Below, in pieces: positions 24,081 through 31,869 of a stretch of DNA of 40,645 bases (position 1 is its first letter; the number at the start of each line of letters is the position of its first letter). The DNA lies in NCBI RefSeq assembly GCF_018139695.1, contig NZ_JAGSOG010000048.1, forward strand, positions 1-40,645, given 5' to 3'. A program made the translations under genes and the position numbers. The stretch comes from Actinospica durhamensis. Lineage in GTDB: Bacteria; Actinomycetota; Actinomycetes; Streptomycetales; Catenulisporaceae. The notes under the pieces are model-generated. The model saw only the letters and a program-made list of their open reading frames with translations, had not been told where the DNA came from and did no database searches.

Positions 24081-25763
24081 TCAGCAGTGGCTCCATCCGC
24101 TGGTCCACGACGATCCCTCGTACGCTCCGCCCCATTCCACGCAGGAGCTCGGCGCATATTCCGCGACCGGTCCGGCGTAGTAGGTGAAGGTGCCGGGGTT
24201 GCTCGCCGACGAACCGCCCTGCACGGCCAGCGTCGCGTTCATCGACTCGGCCGAGGCCGGGTCCGTGGCCATGGTGGCGACGCAGTTGTCACCGGTGGAG
24301 CTGTTGAAGAGCAGGTAGATCGTCGCGCCGCTGAGCGCGTGCGTGTCGACGACGCTGTAGCCGCTGCCGCACACCTGGGTCGGGGTGTACGGATTCGTGG
24401 CTCCCGGAGGCGCGGTCACGGTGCCGTTGCCGCAGTGGCTCCAACTGCTCGTCCAGGAGCTGCCGTTGTACGACCCGCCCCACTCGACACAGCTGTTGGG
24501 CGCGTACTCGACCACGGGGCCGGCGTAGTAGGTGAAGGTGCCGGGGTTGCTCGCCGACGATCCGCCCTGCACGGCCAGCGTCGCGTTCATCGACTCGGCG
24601 CTCGAGGCGTCCGTCGCGAGCGTGGTGACGCAGTTGTCGCCGGTCGAGCCGTTGTAGAGCAGGTATACGGTCGCGCCGGTCAGGGCGTGCGAGTCGATCA
24701 CGCCGTAGCCGCTGCCGCACACCTGGGTCGGGGTGTAGATGTTGTTTCCGGAGGGCGGCGGGGCACTGGACCCGCCGCCGCAGTGGCTCCAACCGCTCGT
24801 CCAGGAGCTGCCGTTGTAGGAACCGCCCCACTCGACACAGCTACTCGGCGCGTACTCCGTCACCGGACCTGCGTAATAGGTGAATGTCCCTGGATTACTT
24901 GTCGAGGCTCCACCTTGTACCGCTAGTGTCGCGTTCATCGATTTCGCGCTGGTCGGCGTGGTGGCCAGGGTGACGACGCAGTTGTCGCCGCTCGCGTCGT
25001 CGTAGAGCAGGTATACGGTGGCGCCGGTCAGGCCGTGCGAATCGATCACGCCGTAGCCACTGCCGCACACCGCATTCGGGCTGTACGGATTGCCGGAGTC
25101 GACGGGCGGCGGGGTGCTGCCGCTGCCGCTCGCGACGGGCGATATGTACCCGGAGATCGTCATCTCGGCCGCGCCGACGTAGTCGCCGGTGGCCCGCTCG
25201 CTCGCCGGAATGGTCACCTGGACCACCGAGGAGCTGCGCGCGAACGTCGACTCCGAACTGCCGCTGATGCCGTTCCAGTCGCCGTTCGCGGTGATCACGT
25301 CGCCGCTGGAGTCGACCGAGGTGACGATGCCGACGTGATCGGCCACGCCCCCGCCCGAGTAGTCGTAGACGACCGCGTCGCCCGGCTGCGGGACGTACGA
25401 CGCGCTGGTGTGCAGCGTGCCGTTGTTCTCGCCGTAGACGTAGAAGCTGCCGGCCGCGGCGGTCAGTCCGCCGGTGTAGAAGCCGGAGTTCTGCCAGACC
25501 CATTCGGCGAAGTCGGCGCACCAGAACTCGCCGTTGCCGCCGTTGCCGCTGCAACTGGTCTCGAACTGGCTGCCGCCGAGGCTGTTGGTGGTCGGCGTGT
25601 CGGCGCAGGTGCCGGCCGACTTGCCGATGTTGGCGTGGGCGAGGGTGGCGGCGTCCCCGCCGGCCGCGGCCGAGGCCGTCGGCGCGAGGGCCGTGGCCAG
25701 GCTCAACGCGAGGGCGGCGACGGCCGGCCCGGCGAATCTGCGTAGATGATTTCTGATATTCAC
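24081..25763 (-). CDS. Secreted CHAP-domain amidase/endopeptidase with three SapA-like repeats
   Basis: 560 residues starting at GTG 25763, preceded by GAGGAG. A signal peptide (NHLRRFAGPAVAALALSLATALA, cleavage after ASA near residue 32) leads to export. Residues ~40-205 are a CHAP domain with Cys82 (FWCADFAEWVW), His143 (DHVGIVTSV) and Asn160 (TANGDWN) as catalytic residues, suggesting peptidoglycan cleavage. Residues 225-328, 341-444 and 457-560 are three copies of a ~104-residue domain with four cysteines (VCGSGY, GDNCV, SSCVEWGG, SHC) and the YYAGPV motif, closely resembling the spore-associated protein A (SapA) domain. The copies are joined by Pro/Gly/Ser linkers. Inference: the repeats bind the cell or spore surface and position the CHAP enzyme. 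It is followed upstream by two more exported-protein genes on the same strand. Confidence 0.9.
   Translation of the reverse strand: MNIRNHLRRFAGPAVAALALSLATALAPTASAAAGGDAATLAHANIGKSAGTCADTPTTNSLGGSQFETSCSGNGGNGEFWCADFAEWVWQNSGFYTGGLTAAAGSFYVYGENNGTLHTSASYVPQPGDAVVYDYSGGGVADHVGIVTSVDSSGDVITANGDWNGISGSSESTFARSSSVVQVTIPASERATGDYVGAAEMTISGYISPVASGSGSTPPPVDSGNPYSPNAVCGSGYGVIDSHGLTGATVYLLYDDASGDNCVVTLATTPTSAKSMNATLAVQGGASTSNPGTFTYYAGPVTEYAPSSCVEWGGSYNGSSWTSGWSHCGGGSSAPPPSGNNIYTPTQVCGSGYGVIDSHALTGATVYLLYNGSTGDNCVTTLATDASSAESMNATLAVQGGSSASNPGTFTYYAGPVVEYAPNSCVEWGGSYNGSSWTSSWSHCGNGTVTAPPGATNPYTPTQVCGSGYSVVDTHALSGATIYLLFNSSTGDNCVATMATDPASAESMNATLAVQGGSSASNPGTFTYYAGPVAEYAPSSCVEWGGAYEGSSWTSGWSHC
24084..25091. 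repeat. Three ~312-bp intragenic repeats
   Basis: DNA copies at 24084-24395, 24432-24743 and 24780-25091 encode the three SapA-like domains. The first two listed are near-identical over long stretches; the third differs in a local block (24861-24932) almost only at synonymous third positions, which are A or T there instead of G or C. Confidence 0.9.
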
Positions 25764-25815
25764 ACCTTGCTCCTCAGAGCCCGCACACCGGCGGGCCACT
25801 CGGTGGGTGGGGCGG

Positions 25816-25845
25816 CCGCGGCCCGAGCACAGGCTCGAGCCGCGG
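25816..25845 (-). terminator. Hairpin after the lipoprotein gene
   Basis: CCGCGGCCCGAGC (25816-25828) pairs with GCTCGAGCCGCGG (25833-25845) with one mismatch and a 4-base loop, 24 bp beyond the lipoprotein stop and before the CHAP gene. Confidence 0.65.
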
Positions 25846-25869
25846 ACGGCGGTGTGGCGGCGTCGCCGG

Positions 25870-26820
25870 TCAGCCGGCCGCGGCCAGGACCTGCCCGGAG
25901 GCCGCGAGCTGGGCGGTGATCCCCGCCTTGACCTGGTCCAGGTGCTGCTGGTTGGCGGCGATCATCTGCCGCTGGAGCGCGGCTTCGACGGCGTACCAGG
26001 TGCCGACGAGGTTGGTCTGCGCCTTGCACGCGACGTCGGTGCTCGCGGTCAGCAGTTCCTTGGCCGAGGGTGCGGGAGTGTTCCACTGCTGGTCGCCGGT
26101 CGCGTCGTACGGCGTGGCGTAGTGATAGCCGTGCTTCGCCATGCACTGAGACCACTGCGATACCACGGCGATGACCTGCGGCTCGCGCTCCGATATCGCA
26201 AGGCTCTGATCGTTGATCTCCTCGGCGACGGCATCGCTGTTGGCCGATCCGCCGTGCGCCGTCAGCTGCGCGCGCGCCTGGCCGATGCAGCCGCCGGCCG
26301 GAAAGGCCCGGTTCGCATACCGCGTGGGCGGCGCGGCCGAGGGCGACGCGTCCGTCGCGGCGCTGCCGGTCAGGAGCATGAGCGCGGCGGCGGAGACGCT
26401 CGGCTTCTTCGGCAGCGGGGCACTCGGCGGCGGGTGGTAGCCGAGCTTCGCGACCTGCGCGGCATCGGAGACTCCGTAGCGCCGGGGGGCGTTGGAGTCG
26501 GTCACGGCCCCCGGCAGGATGTTCGGCGGCGGAGCGGTGTAGTCGAACCCGAACTGCTCCATGCACCGGTCTTCGAGCAGATTCGTGGCCTGATCGAACT
26601 CGATGCTCTGATCGTGGGTGGGCAGATAGGCGTCGACCGGGTAGATCAGGGACGTGCTGTCGGTGACGGTCGGGATCCCGGTGACGTGCACCTGCGGGAT
26701 CGCGCCCGCCGAGGGCTGCGGCGCCGCGGCCGGCGCGCCGCCGGAGCAGGCCGCGCTCGCCGCGCCGGCCAGGATCAGCGCCAGCACGGCGGCGACGGGG
26801 CGGGAAGTCAGGGAACGCAT
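25870..26820 (-). CDS. Lipoprotein of unknown function
   Basis: 316 residues starting at ATG 26820. A lipoprotein signal peptide is clear (MRSLTSRPVAAVLALILAG, lipobox A-S-A-A-C, Cys24), followed by a Gly/Ala/Pro tether. The mature part has pairs of Cys-x-x-(Phe/His)-Gly-(Phe/Tyr) segments (EDRCMEQFGFDY and QWSQCMAKHGYHYATP) that look like two related halves, plus ARAQLTAHGGS and a terminal helix (QRQMIAANQQHLDQVKAGI). This pattern is common in unnamed actinobacterial lipoproteins; I know of no function. Terminators lie on both sides, so it is probably transcribed alone. Confidence 0.82.
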   Translation of the reverse strand: MRSLTSRPVAAVLALILAGAASAACSGGAPAAAPQPSAGAIPQVHVTGIPTVTDSTSLIYPVDAYLPTHDQSIEFDQATNLLEDRCMEQFGFDYTAPPPNILPGAVTDSNAPRRYGVSDAAQVAKLGYHPPPSAPLPKKPSVSAAALMLLTGSAATDASPSAAPPTRYANRAFPAGGCIGQARAQLTAHGGSANSDAVAEEINDQSLAISEREPQVIAVVSQWSQCMAKHGYHYATPYDATGDQQWNTPAPSAKELLTASTDVACKAQTNLVGTWYAVEAALQRQMIAANQQHLDQVKAGITAQLAASGQVLAAAG

Positions 26821-26859
26821 GAGGCCTCTCGGGAACGAAGGCGGCGGGCCGGGCCCGGC

Positions 26860-26890
26860 GTACCGCGCCGCGAGACGCGCGGCGCGGTAC
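26860..26890 (-). terminator. 13-bp perfect stem after the I36-type gene
   Basis: GTACCGCGCCGCG (26860-26872) and CGCGGCGCGGTAC (26878-26890) pair perfectly around a 5-base loop, between the I36-type gene and the lipoprotein gene. Confidence 0.75.
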
Positions 26891-26928
26891 CCGGGAACAC
26901 GCCGGTCAGGAGGGCGACCGGCGGTGGA

Positions 26929-27348
26929 TCACCAGCCCTGGGAGGCGTTCTCGTTCTTCAGGGTGGAGTTGAGGTTGACCCAGCTGCTGGGGGCGACCGA
27001 CTCGCTGGCCCCGGCCTGGTTCGAGTTGTAGTAGATGATGCCGGTCACCACGGTGTCGTAGTTGCGCACCGAGGCGGCGTTGTTCTTGACCGCCTGGCCG
27101 GCACCGGCGTCGCCGCCGCTCCAGGCCTTGAAGACCCAGCCGGCGTAGTTGTCGGTGTACGGATCGTTGAACCGGGCACCGGCCAGGTTCGAGTTGTAGT
27201 AGAGGCACAGGTCGCCGCCGGCGCCCGCGTCGTTGGTGACGCAGTTGCCGTCGCCCTCGGCCGCGAAGGCGGACGGGACCGCGGTGAGCCCGATGGTCAG
27301 GGCGATGCCGGCGGTCGCCGCCGCGGCCAGAGTCCTGCGGAGCATCAT
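26929..27348 (-). CDS. Secreted peptidase inhibitor family I36-like protein
   Basis: 139 residues starting at ATG 27348, seven bases after GGAG. Signal peptide: MMLRRTLAAAATAGIALTIGLTA with cleavage after AFA near residue 29. The mature ~110 residues contain LCLYYNSNLAGARFND and a second IIYYNSNQAGASESV, two YYNSN motifs typical of the beta/gamma-crystallin-like fold of I36 inhibitors (SMPI-type metalloprotease inhibitors). Two cysteines (NCVTND, DLCLYY) can form a disulfide. Inhibitory activity is inferred from the family. It is divergent from the membrane-tethered HTH gene and shares with it a 402-bp region holding TGATTGA repeats. Confidence 0.85.
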   Translation of the reverse strand: MMLRRTLAAAATAGIALTIGLTAVPSAFAAEGDGNCVTNDAGAGGDLCLYYNSNLAGARFNDPYTDNYAGWVFKAWSGGDAGAGQAVKNNAASVRNYDTVVTGIIYYNSNQAGASESVAPSSWVNLNSTLKNENASQGW

Positions 27349-27750
27349 GTCGTTTCTCCGAAAAGTCGCGGGTGGACGGTGCGTTCCGCTGTGGCCGCAC
27401 CGGGTGGGACAGGGCCTGCGCCGGTCACGAGACGCGCGGTCGATCACGCTGTCCGCATGCCGTGGCGGCGCCGAGCGGCCCCGAGGAATGTCTATCCGGG
27501 TGGCTGATTGACCGGTACAGGAGCCGATCTCGGTCAATCAACGGCGTCCCGGACCAGCGCGCCGCGACTCGATTGATCAGTGTTCTGGGATCAGAAGGCT
27601 GGTCAGCGCCGCCGATCAATCAATCAATTCCGCCGACCCGGCGCACGGCGTCGCACGTCGCGCACGTGCAGTAGCGTGGCAGTGTTCTGCGTTGTAGAGC
27701 GCAGGGCGGTTCGCCGAGGTACGGCGTATGGGGGACTTAAGGGGGAATCG
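27349..27750. other. 402-bp divergent intergenic region with TGATTGA repeats
   Basis: No gene seen. A perfect 10-bp inverted repeat TGATTGACCG (27505-27514) / CGGTCAATCA (27531-27540) is followed by GATTGATC (27571-27578) and GATCAATCAATCAATT (27614-27629), giving at least four TGATTGA/TCAATCA half-sites within 125 bp of locally A/T-rich DNA. The GATTGATC and GATCAATC (27614-27621) copies form a second, wider inverted repeat. These are likely binding sites controlling one or both flanking genes. Confidence 0.65.
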
Positions 27751-29121
27751 ATGGCGCGCAACCCACGGCCTATCGATCCGGGGCAGGGGCCGCTGCAGGC
27801 CTTCGCGGTGGAACTGCGGAACGTGCGGCAGGCAGCAGGAGATCCGACTTATCGCGCCATGGCGGTGCGCGCGGGCTTCAGCGCCACCACGCTGAGCGAG
27901 GCCGCGAGCGGCACGCGCAAGCCGAGCCTGGACGTGACGCTGGCTTTCGTCGAGGTCTGCGGAGGTGATCCGGCGGTCTGGCGCGAGCGCTGGCTCCGCT
28001 TGGAGCGCGAACTCGGGGCGCCGAAGGAGCCGCCCGCGGCCGGCCCCCGGCCGGGGCCGGCGCGCACGCCCGCGTCCACGTCTACAGCTACGTCCACGTC
28101 TATAGCCACCTCCGCGCCGGATCCCGAGCCGGGCGGCGAGGCGGACTCGGACGGCGAGGGGGAATCAGACCACGAGGGAGATTCGGGCGGCGAGGCAGAG
28201 GGCATCGACGTCATCGGTTCCGGGGCGCCGATGAACGACGGCACCGGCCCCTGGTACCGCGGCAGGTACCGGGCCCGGCTCACCGCCGCCGTCGGCGCCG
28301 CCGCGGTGCTCGTGGGTGCGGCGATGCTCGTCACGCACCTGGATCAGACGCAGGGCCGCTCGAGCGCGGCCACCACGCCGGGCGCGTCGTCCAGCCAGGG
28401 CGAGGCCTGCCCACCCGCGCCGCCGGGGGCCGTCGCCTTCACCGCCGTGACCTACAAGCCCGGCACGAACGTGCGCGGCGGCGCCAGCCTGGACGCGCCG
28501 GTCGTCGCCGCGCTGCCGACCGGCTGCCTGCTCTCGTTCAGCGGGTACTGCCTCGGGCAGTCCCTGCGCGACCAACGCGCCGGCACCCCGGACATGCGGT
28601 GGTTCAAACTGGCCGACGGCCGCGGCGTGGTGGCCTCGGCCGTCGTGAGCGGCAACCCGCCGCCGAACCTGACGCCGAGCGACTGCCCGCGGGACGTCCC
28701 GCTCCCGGCCGAGATCCGCCTGCGCGTCAGAGCGGCCGCGGCGCACAACGCCGTGGTGCTGTCCGCGAGCGGACTGAACACGCCGATCGTCGGCTACGCC
28801 GCCTACTACAGCCAACAGCAGACGTCGGGCTTCCAGGCGCCGAGCTGGCACGAACTCGCACTCAACGACGCCTCCTACGAGCAGGCGCCCACGTGGAGCC
28901 TGAGCGGCGTGAGCCCCGCCATCACCGGCCTGTCCGGCACCCCGACCGGTTCGGTCCCGCTCGTCGCCGTGGCCTGCCTCGGCGGCGGCGCACCCACCGC
29001 GATCATCAACGCCGCCGCCGTCCGCCCGACCGACCCGTCGGCCACCGAGTCCGTGCAGTTGAGCCCGCAGGACCTGACGACGGCCGAGCGGGCAGCCTGT
29101 CAATACCCGATCTCAGACTGA
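27751..29121 (+). CDS. Membrane-tethered HTH protein with extracellular SH3-like region
   Basis: 456 residues starting at ATG 27751, with AAGGGGG upstream. Residues ~15-85 are an Xre-type helix-turn-helix (LRNVRQAAGDPTYRAMAVRAGFSATTLSEAASGTRKPSLD). Then a disordered linker, first Pro/Ala, then STSTATSTSIATS, then very acidic (EADSDGEGESDHEGDSGGEAEG, 130-151), one membrane helix (~179-196, AVGAAAVLVGAAMLVTHL) and an exterior ~255-residue part with an SH3b-like stretch (YKPGTNVRGGASLDAPVVAALPTGCLLSF) and Cys pairs. The layout (HTH inside, one membrane pass, sensor outside) suggests a one-component cell-envelope sensor. Nearby exported genes, especially the divergent I36-type gene, are plausible targets. 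An 11-turn terminator-like 21-bp stem follows. Confidence 0.82.
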   Translation: MARNPRPIDPGQGPLQAFAVELRNVRQAAGDPTYRAMAVRAGFSATTLSEAASGTRKPSLDVTLAFVEVCGGDPAVWRERWLRLERELGAPKEPPAAGPRPGPARTPASTSTATSTSIATSAPDPEPGGEADSDGEGESDHEGDSGGEAEGIDVIGSGAPMNDGTGPWYRGRYRARLTAAVGAAAVLVGAAMLVTHLDQTQGRSSAATTPGASSSQGEACPPAPPGAVAFTAVTYKPGTNVRGGASLDAPVVAALPTGCLLSFSGYCLGQSLRDQRAGTPDMRWFKLADGRGVVASAVVSGNPPPNLTPSDCPRDVPLPAEIRLRVRAAAAHNAVVLSASGLNTPIVGYAAYYSQQQTSGFQAPSWHELALNDASYEQAPTWSLSGVSPAITGLSGTPTGSVPLVAVACLGGGAPTAIINAAAVRPTDPSATESVQLSPQDLTTAERAACQYPISD

Positions 29122-29123
29122 AA

Positions 29124-29147
29124 CCGGAACCGGAACCGGAATCGGAA
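29124..29147. repeat. CCGGAA hexamer repeat
   Basis: Four tandem copies (three CCGGAA and one TCGGAA) immediately after the HTH-gene stop and before its terminator. Confidence 0.85.
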
Positions 29148-29156
29148 CTGAAAATC

Positions 29157-29215
29157 GCCGACAAGCGGTCACCACGGCTCGGGCACGCCCCGCTCCGTGG
29201 TGACCGCTTGTCGGC
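29157..29215. terminator. 21-bp perfect stem after the HTH gene
   Basis: Arms 29157-29177 and 29195-29215 (beginning GCCGACAAGC and ending GCTTGTCGGC) pair without mismatch around a 17-base loop. This is the longest perfect stem in the window. The remaining bases to 29514 show no gene; TATGGT at 29392-29397 could be a -10 box for the next operon. Confidence 0.85.
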
Positions 29216-29514
29216 GCCGGCGCCATTCCCCCCACGACCCCGAGCCCGGTCCAGATGTTCGCGAAATCGCGCAGCTCCCGCCGTACCGCCCGCCGCCCGC
29301 CGCGCCGTACCGCCCACAGGCGCCCCAAGCCCCAGCAAGACCGTCGGCGTACGAGTGTGTCAGGACCCTCGAGCGTGTCGGATCACCCAAGTATGGTCGG
29401 TGCCGTGGTCGTCGTCGGCTGACCGACGCCGGCCGTTCGCAGGGGGCTTCGAGTCGCGACCAGGTGATCGGACGGCGAGGGCTCGGTGTCGACCCAGGGA
29501 AAGGCTGCGCACGA

Positions 29515-30465
29515 ATGCGGTTCCTGCTCGATCTCGCGGATCCCGAGGCGGAACCTCAGATCGCCGCGCGGCTCGGCCTGCCGTCGCGGTTCGGGGGGCC
29601 GGCCTCCGCGCGGGGCGGCGGTGGAGCCTCGCTGCTGACGGCGATGTTCGGGGCGGACCGTGAGGCGGCGCGGCGGGTGTTCGCCGCTCCGGACACGCCC
29701 CGCTCGATACTGCGCTGGCTGCTCGAACTCGACGACCCTGACGCCAACTACCTCGTCTATCAGGCCGATGTGCCTGACGCCGTGCGTCGGGACATACTGC
29801 TGGGCGTGCCGTACGGTCCGGGAGCTGCGGAGCCCGGCTTCCGGGTGCCGGTCTCATCCGATCTGCATCCGGAGCGAGACCTGAAGGACTATCACTACCG
29901 CAGCTTCCGCCGACGGGCCCGCCTGCCGTATCACGAGGGCTACGACGACGCGGCGGACGTGGAGCAGCGCGGCATCATCAGCACCCTGTACGAGGCGGGC
30001 AAGGCCCGGCAGTTGAAGAAGTGCAAGCGCGCCGCCGCCGCGCTCAGCGGCCCCGAGTGGTCGGTCGTCGCGGCGGCGGACCGCGCCGAGCCGATGCCCG
30101 GGTACGCCCGATGGGCGCTGTGCGTCCAGGTCGGCTGCCCGGAGGAACTGCGCCGGCAGTTGGGCGGGTACGATCCGCACTTCACCGCCCGTATGTCCAT
30201 GGCGGGATTCCTGCTCGACGGATCCGCCGCGTACGCGTGCGCCGCCCGGCCACCCGGCCGTGTCCTGGCGGTGCTGGAGTGCGTCGCCCGAGCCGCCCCA
30301 CAGCGGGCAGCCGATGCGGCTGCGGCGTTGCGCCCGCTGGTCGAACAGGAGCTCGGCGACAACCTGGAGGCCTGGGCGGTGCTCGCGCGGCTGCTGCCGG
30401 GCTTCGCCGGTTCGCTGCCGGAGCTGATCGTCACCAGCGGGGCGATCGCGGCCGGATCCGGCTGA
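29515..30465 (+). CDS. Unknown protein at head of the MoxR/vWA operon
   Basis: 316 residues starting at ATG 29515, with AGGGAAAGG (29496-29504) upstream. No signal peptide, membrane segment or catalytic motif that I recognise. The sequence is helical with HEAT-like character (LDLADPEAEPQIAARLGLP, REAARRVFAAPDTPRSILRWLLELDDPDANYLVYQ, DAVRRDILLGVPYG, RAAPQRAADAAAALRPLVEQELGDN), and a central basic patch KARQLKKCKRAAAAL. It is 13 bp before the HExxH/vWA gene, so the two are co-transcribed. Repeat-type proteins at this place in MoxR/vWA operons often act as substrate or partner recognition modules; that role is inferred only. Confidence 0.8.
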   Translation: MRFLLDLADPEAEPQIAARLGLPSRFGGPASARGGGGASLLTAMFGADREAARRVFAAPDTPRSILRWLLELDDPDANYLVYQADVPDAVRRDILLGVPYGPGAAEPGFRVPVSSDLHPERDLKDYHYRSFRRRARLPYHEGYDDAADVEQRGIISTLYEAGKARQLKKCKRAAAALSGPEWSVVAAADRAEPMPGYARWALCVQVGCPEELRRQLGGYDPHFTARMSMAGFLLDGSAAYACAARPPGRVLAVLECVARAAPQRAADAAAALRPLVEQELGDNLEAWAVLARLLPGFAGSLPELIVTSGAIAAGSG

Positions 30466-30478
30466 CCGGAGACCTGAG

Positions 30479-31867
30479 ATGACGTTCGGGGACAAGCGTC
30501 CGCCGGTGATCGATCTGGCGGACCGGCGGGCGGTCGCGGCCTGGCGCCCGGCCGCGCCGGAAGTCGTGGCCGAGGCGGTGCGGCTCAAAGAGGCGGCTCT
30601 GCTCGACTTCGGGCTCACCGAGTCCGCGGTCGCCTCCTGGATCTATGCCAAGTGCCACCACCAGATACCGACCACGGCCGTGGCCACCGCCGCGGTCGTC
30701 GCCTCGGGTGACGGCTCCTGCCTGCTGCTGTTCAACCCCGACTTCTTCGTCGCCCTCGGCCTCGACGGCGTCAAGTTCGTGCTCTTCCATGAAGCGCGCC
30801 ATCTGGTGCAGCGCCACCTGTTCGTCGAGCCTGAGCTGCGCAACGATGCCGTGTTCGAGCTGGCCGCGGAGGTCACGATCAACCACGTCGCGCTGGTCCG
30901 GCTCAAGCGCGCGGGCCTGCCTGAACGCCACGGTTCCCCGGTCGGCGTGGATCCGGCGGCAGTGCACGAGCGGTATACCCGGGATCTGGCGGAGCACGGC
31001 CTCGACCCGTTGCCCTACGCCGCGTTCGTCGAGACCGACCTGACCGCCTACCGCGAACTCAAGCGCATGAAGCGGCCGCCGGTCGCGGACCACATATGCA
31101 TCCATCAGCAGACCGACCTGCAGATGGACCAAGAAGCGGTCGATGCGGTGGTGTCCTCCGCGCTGCTCAATACTCTGTTGGCGGGCGGTCGCGGCCACAC
31201 CGGCGCCCGCAATGAGATCAACGATCTGATGAATCGGTCCGAGGGCGGTGAGCGGGCCTCGCGGATCTGGGGCTCGCTCGGCGCGGGCTCTCTGCGCGGC
31301 CGGACCTCGGCCACGCGGCGCGTCGACTGGTGGCAGCGCTGGTTCGTCGACGTCGTCGGCTCGAGGCTGAGCGAGGGCGAACGGCTGGTCTACCCGAAAA
31401 AGCGCGGGGCGGTCCTCGCGGCCCTGGGCCAGGACCCGATCATGGCCAGGCGCGGCCCGGTGCGCGAGAAGGTCGTGGTGTTCGCGTACGACACGTCCGG
31501 TTCGATGCCGGCGCACGTCGTCGCGTGGCTGACCGATCTGGTCGGACGGATCGACAGGGTCCGGGCACACTGGCTGTCGTTCGACGCGGTGGTCATGCCC
31601 TTCCAGCCGGGTGAGCGGGTGTTCGGCGGCGGCGGAACCAGCTTCCAGGCCGTGGCCGACTACGTCGAGGGGCGCAGTGAGGTGCACGGAGCCCGGTTCG
31701 AGGAGCAGGTGGACGCGGTCGTGATACTCACGGACGGCCATGCCCCGCACATCACCCCGGCCGAGCCGGACAAGTGGATCTGGCTGATCACCCAAGGCGG
31801 CGACGACTGGCCGGACCGGCACCATCCGCAGATGTCCTGCCATCGCGTCACGACGGGGAGCAGCTGA
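30479..31867 (+). CDS. Metallopeptidase-like plus vWA-like protein (DUF2201 type)
   Basis: 462 residues starting at ATG 30479. The N-terminal half is a putative metallopeptidase with HEARH (HExxH, residues 104-108) in VLFHEARHLVQRH and a downstream ELAAEVTINHV segment. The C-terminal half is a von Willebrand A-like domain whose metal-binding site is YDTSGSM (Asp338, Ser340, Ser342), with GGGGTSFQ and ILTDGHA as the other metal-site loops. This two-domain build is that of DUF2201 proteins, usually encoded next to MoxR-type ATPases, as here (the ATPase starts two bases after the stop). The pair may form a chaperone or remodelling machine; the peptidase could be the effector. Confidence 0.88.
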   Translation: MTFGDKRPPVIDLADRRAVAAWRPAAPEVVAEAVRLKEAALLDFGLTESAVASWIYAKCHHQIPTTAVATAAVVASGDGSCLLLFNPDFFVALGLDGVKFVLFHEARHLVQRHLFVEPELRNDAVFELAAEVTINHVALVRLKRAGLPERHGSPVGVDPAAVHERYTRDLAEHGLDPLPYAAFVETDLTAYRELKRMKRPPVADHICIHQQTDLQMDQEAVDAVVSSALLNTLLAGGRGHTGARNEINDLMNRSEGGERASRIWGSLGAGSLRGRTSATRRVDWWQRWFVDVVGSRLSEGERLVYPKKRGAVLAALGQDPIMARRGPVREKVVVFAYDTSGSMPAHVVAWLTDLVGRIDRVRAHWLSFDAVVMPFQPGERVFGGGGTSFQAVADYVEGRSEVHGARFEEQVDAVVILTDGHAPHITPAEPDKWIWLITQGGDDWPDRHHPQMSCHRVTTGSS

Positions 31868-31869
31868 AC

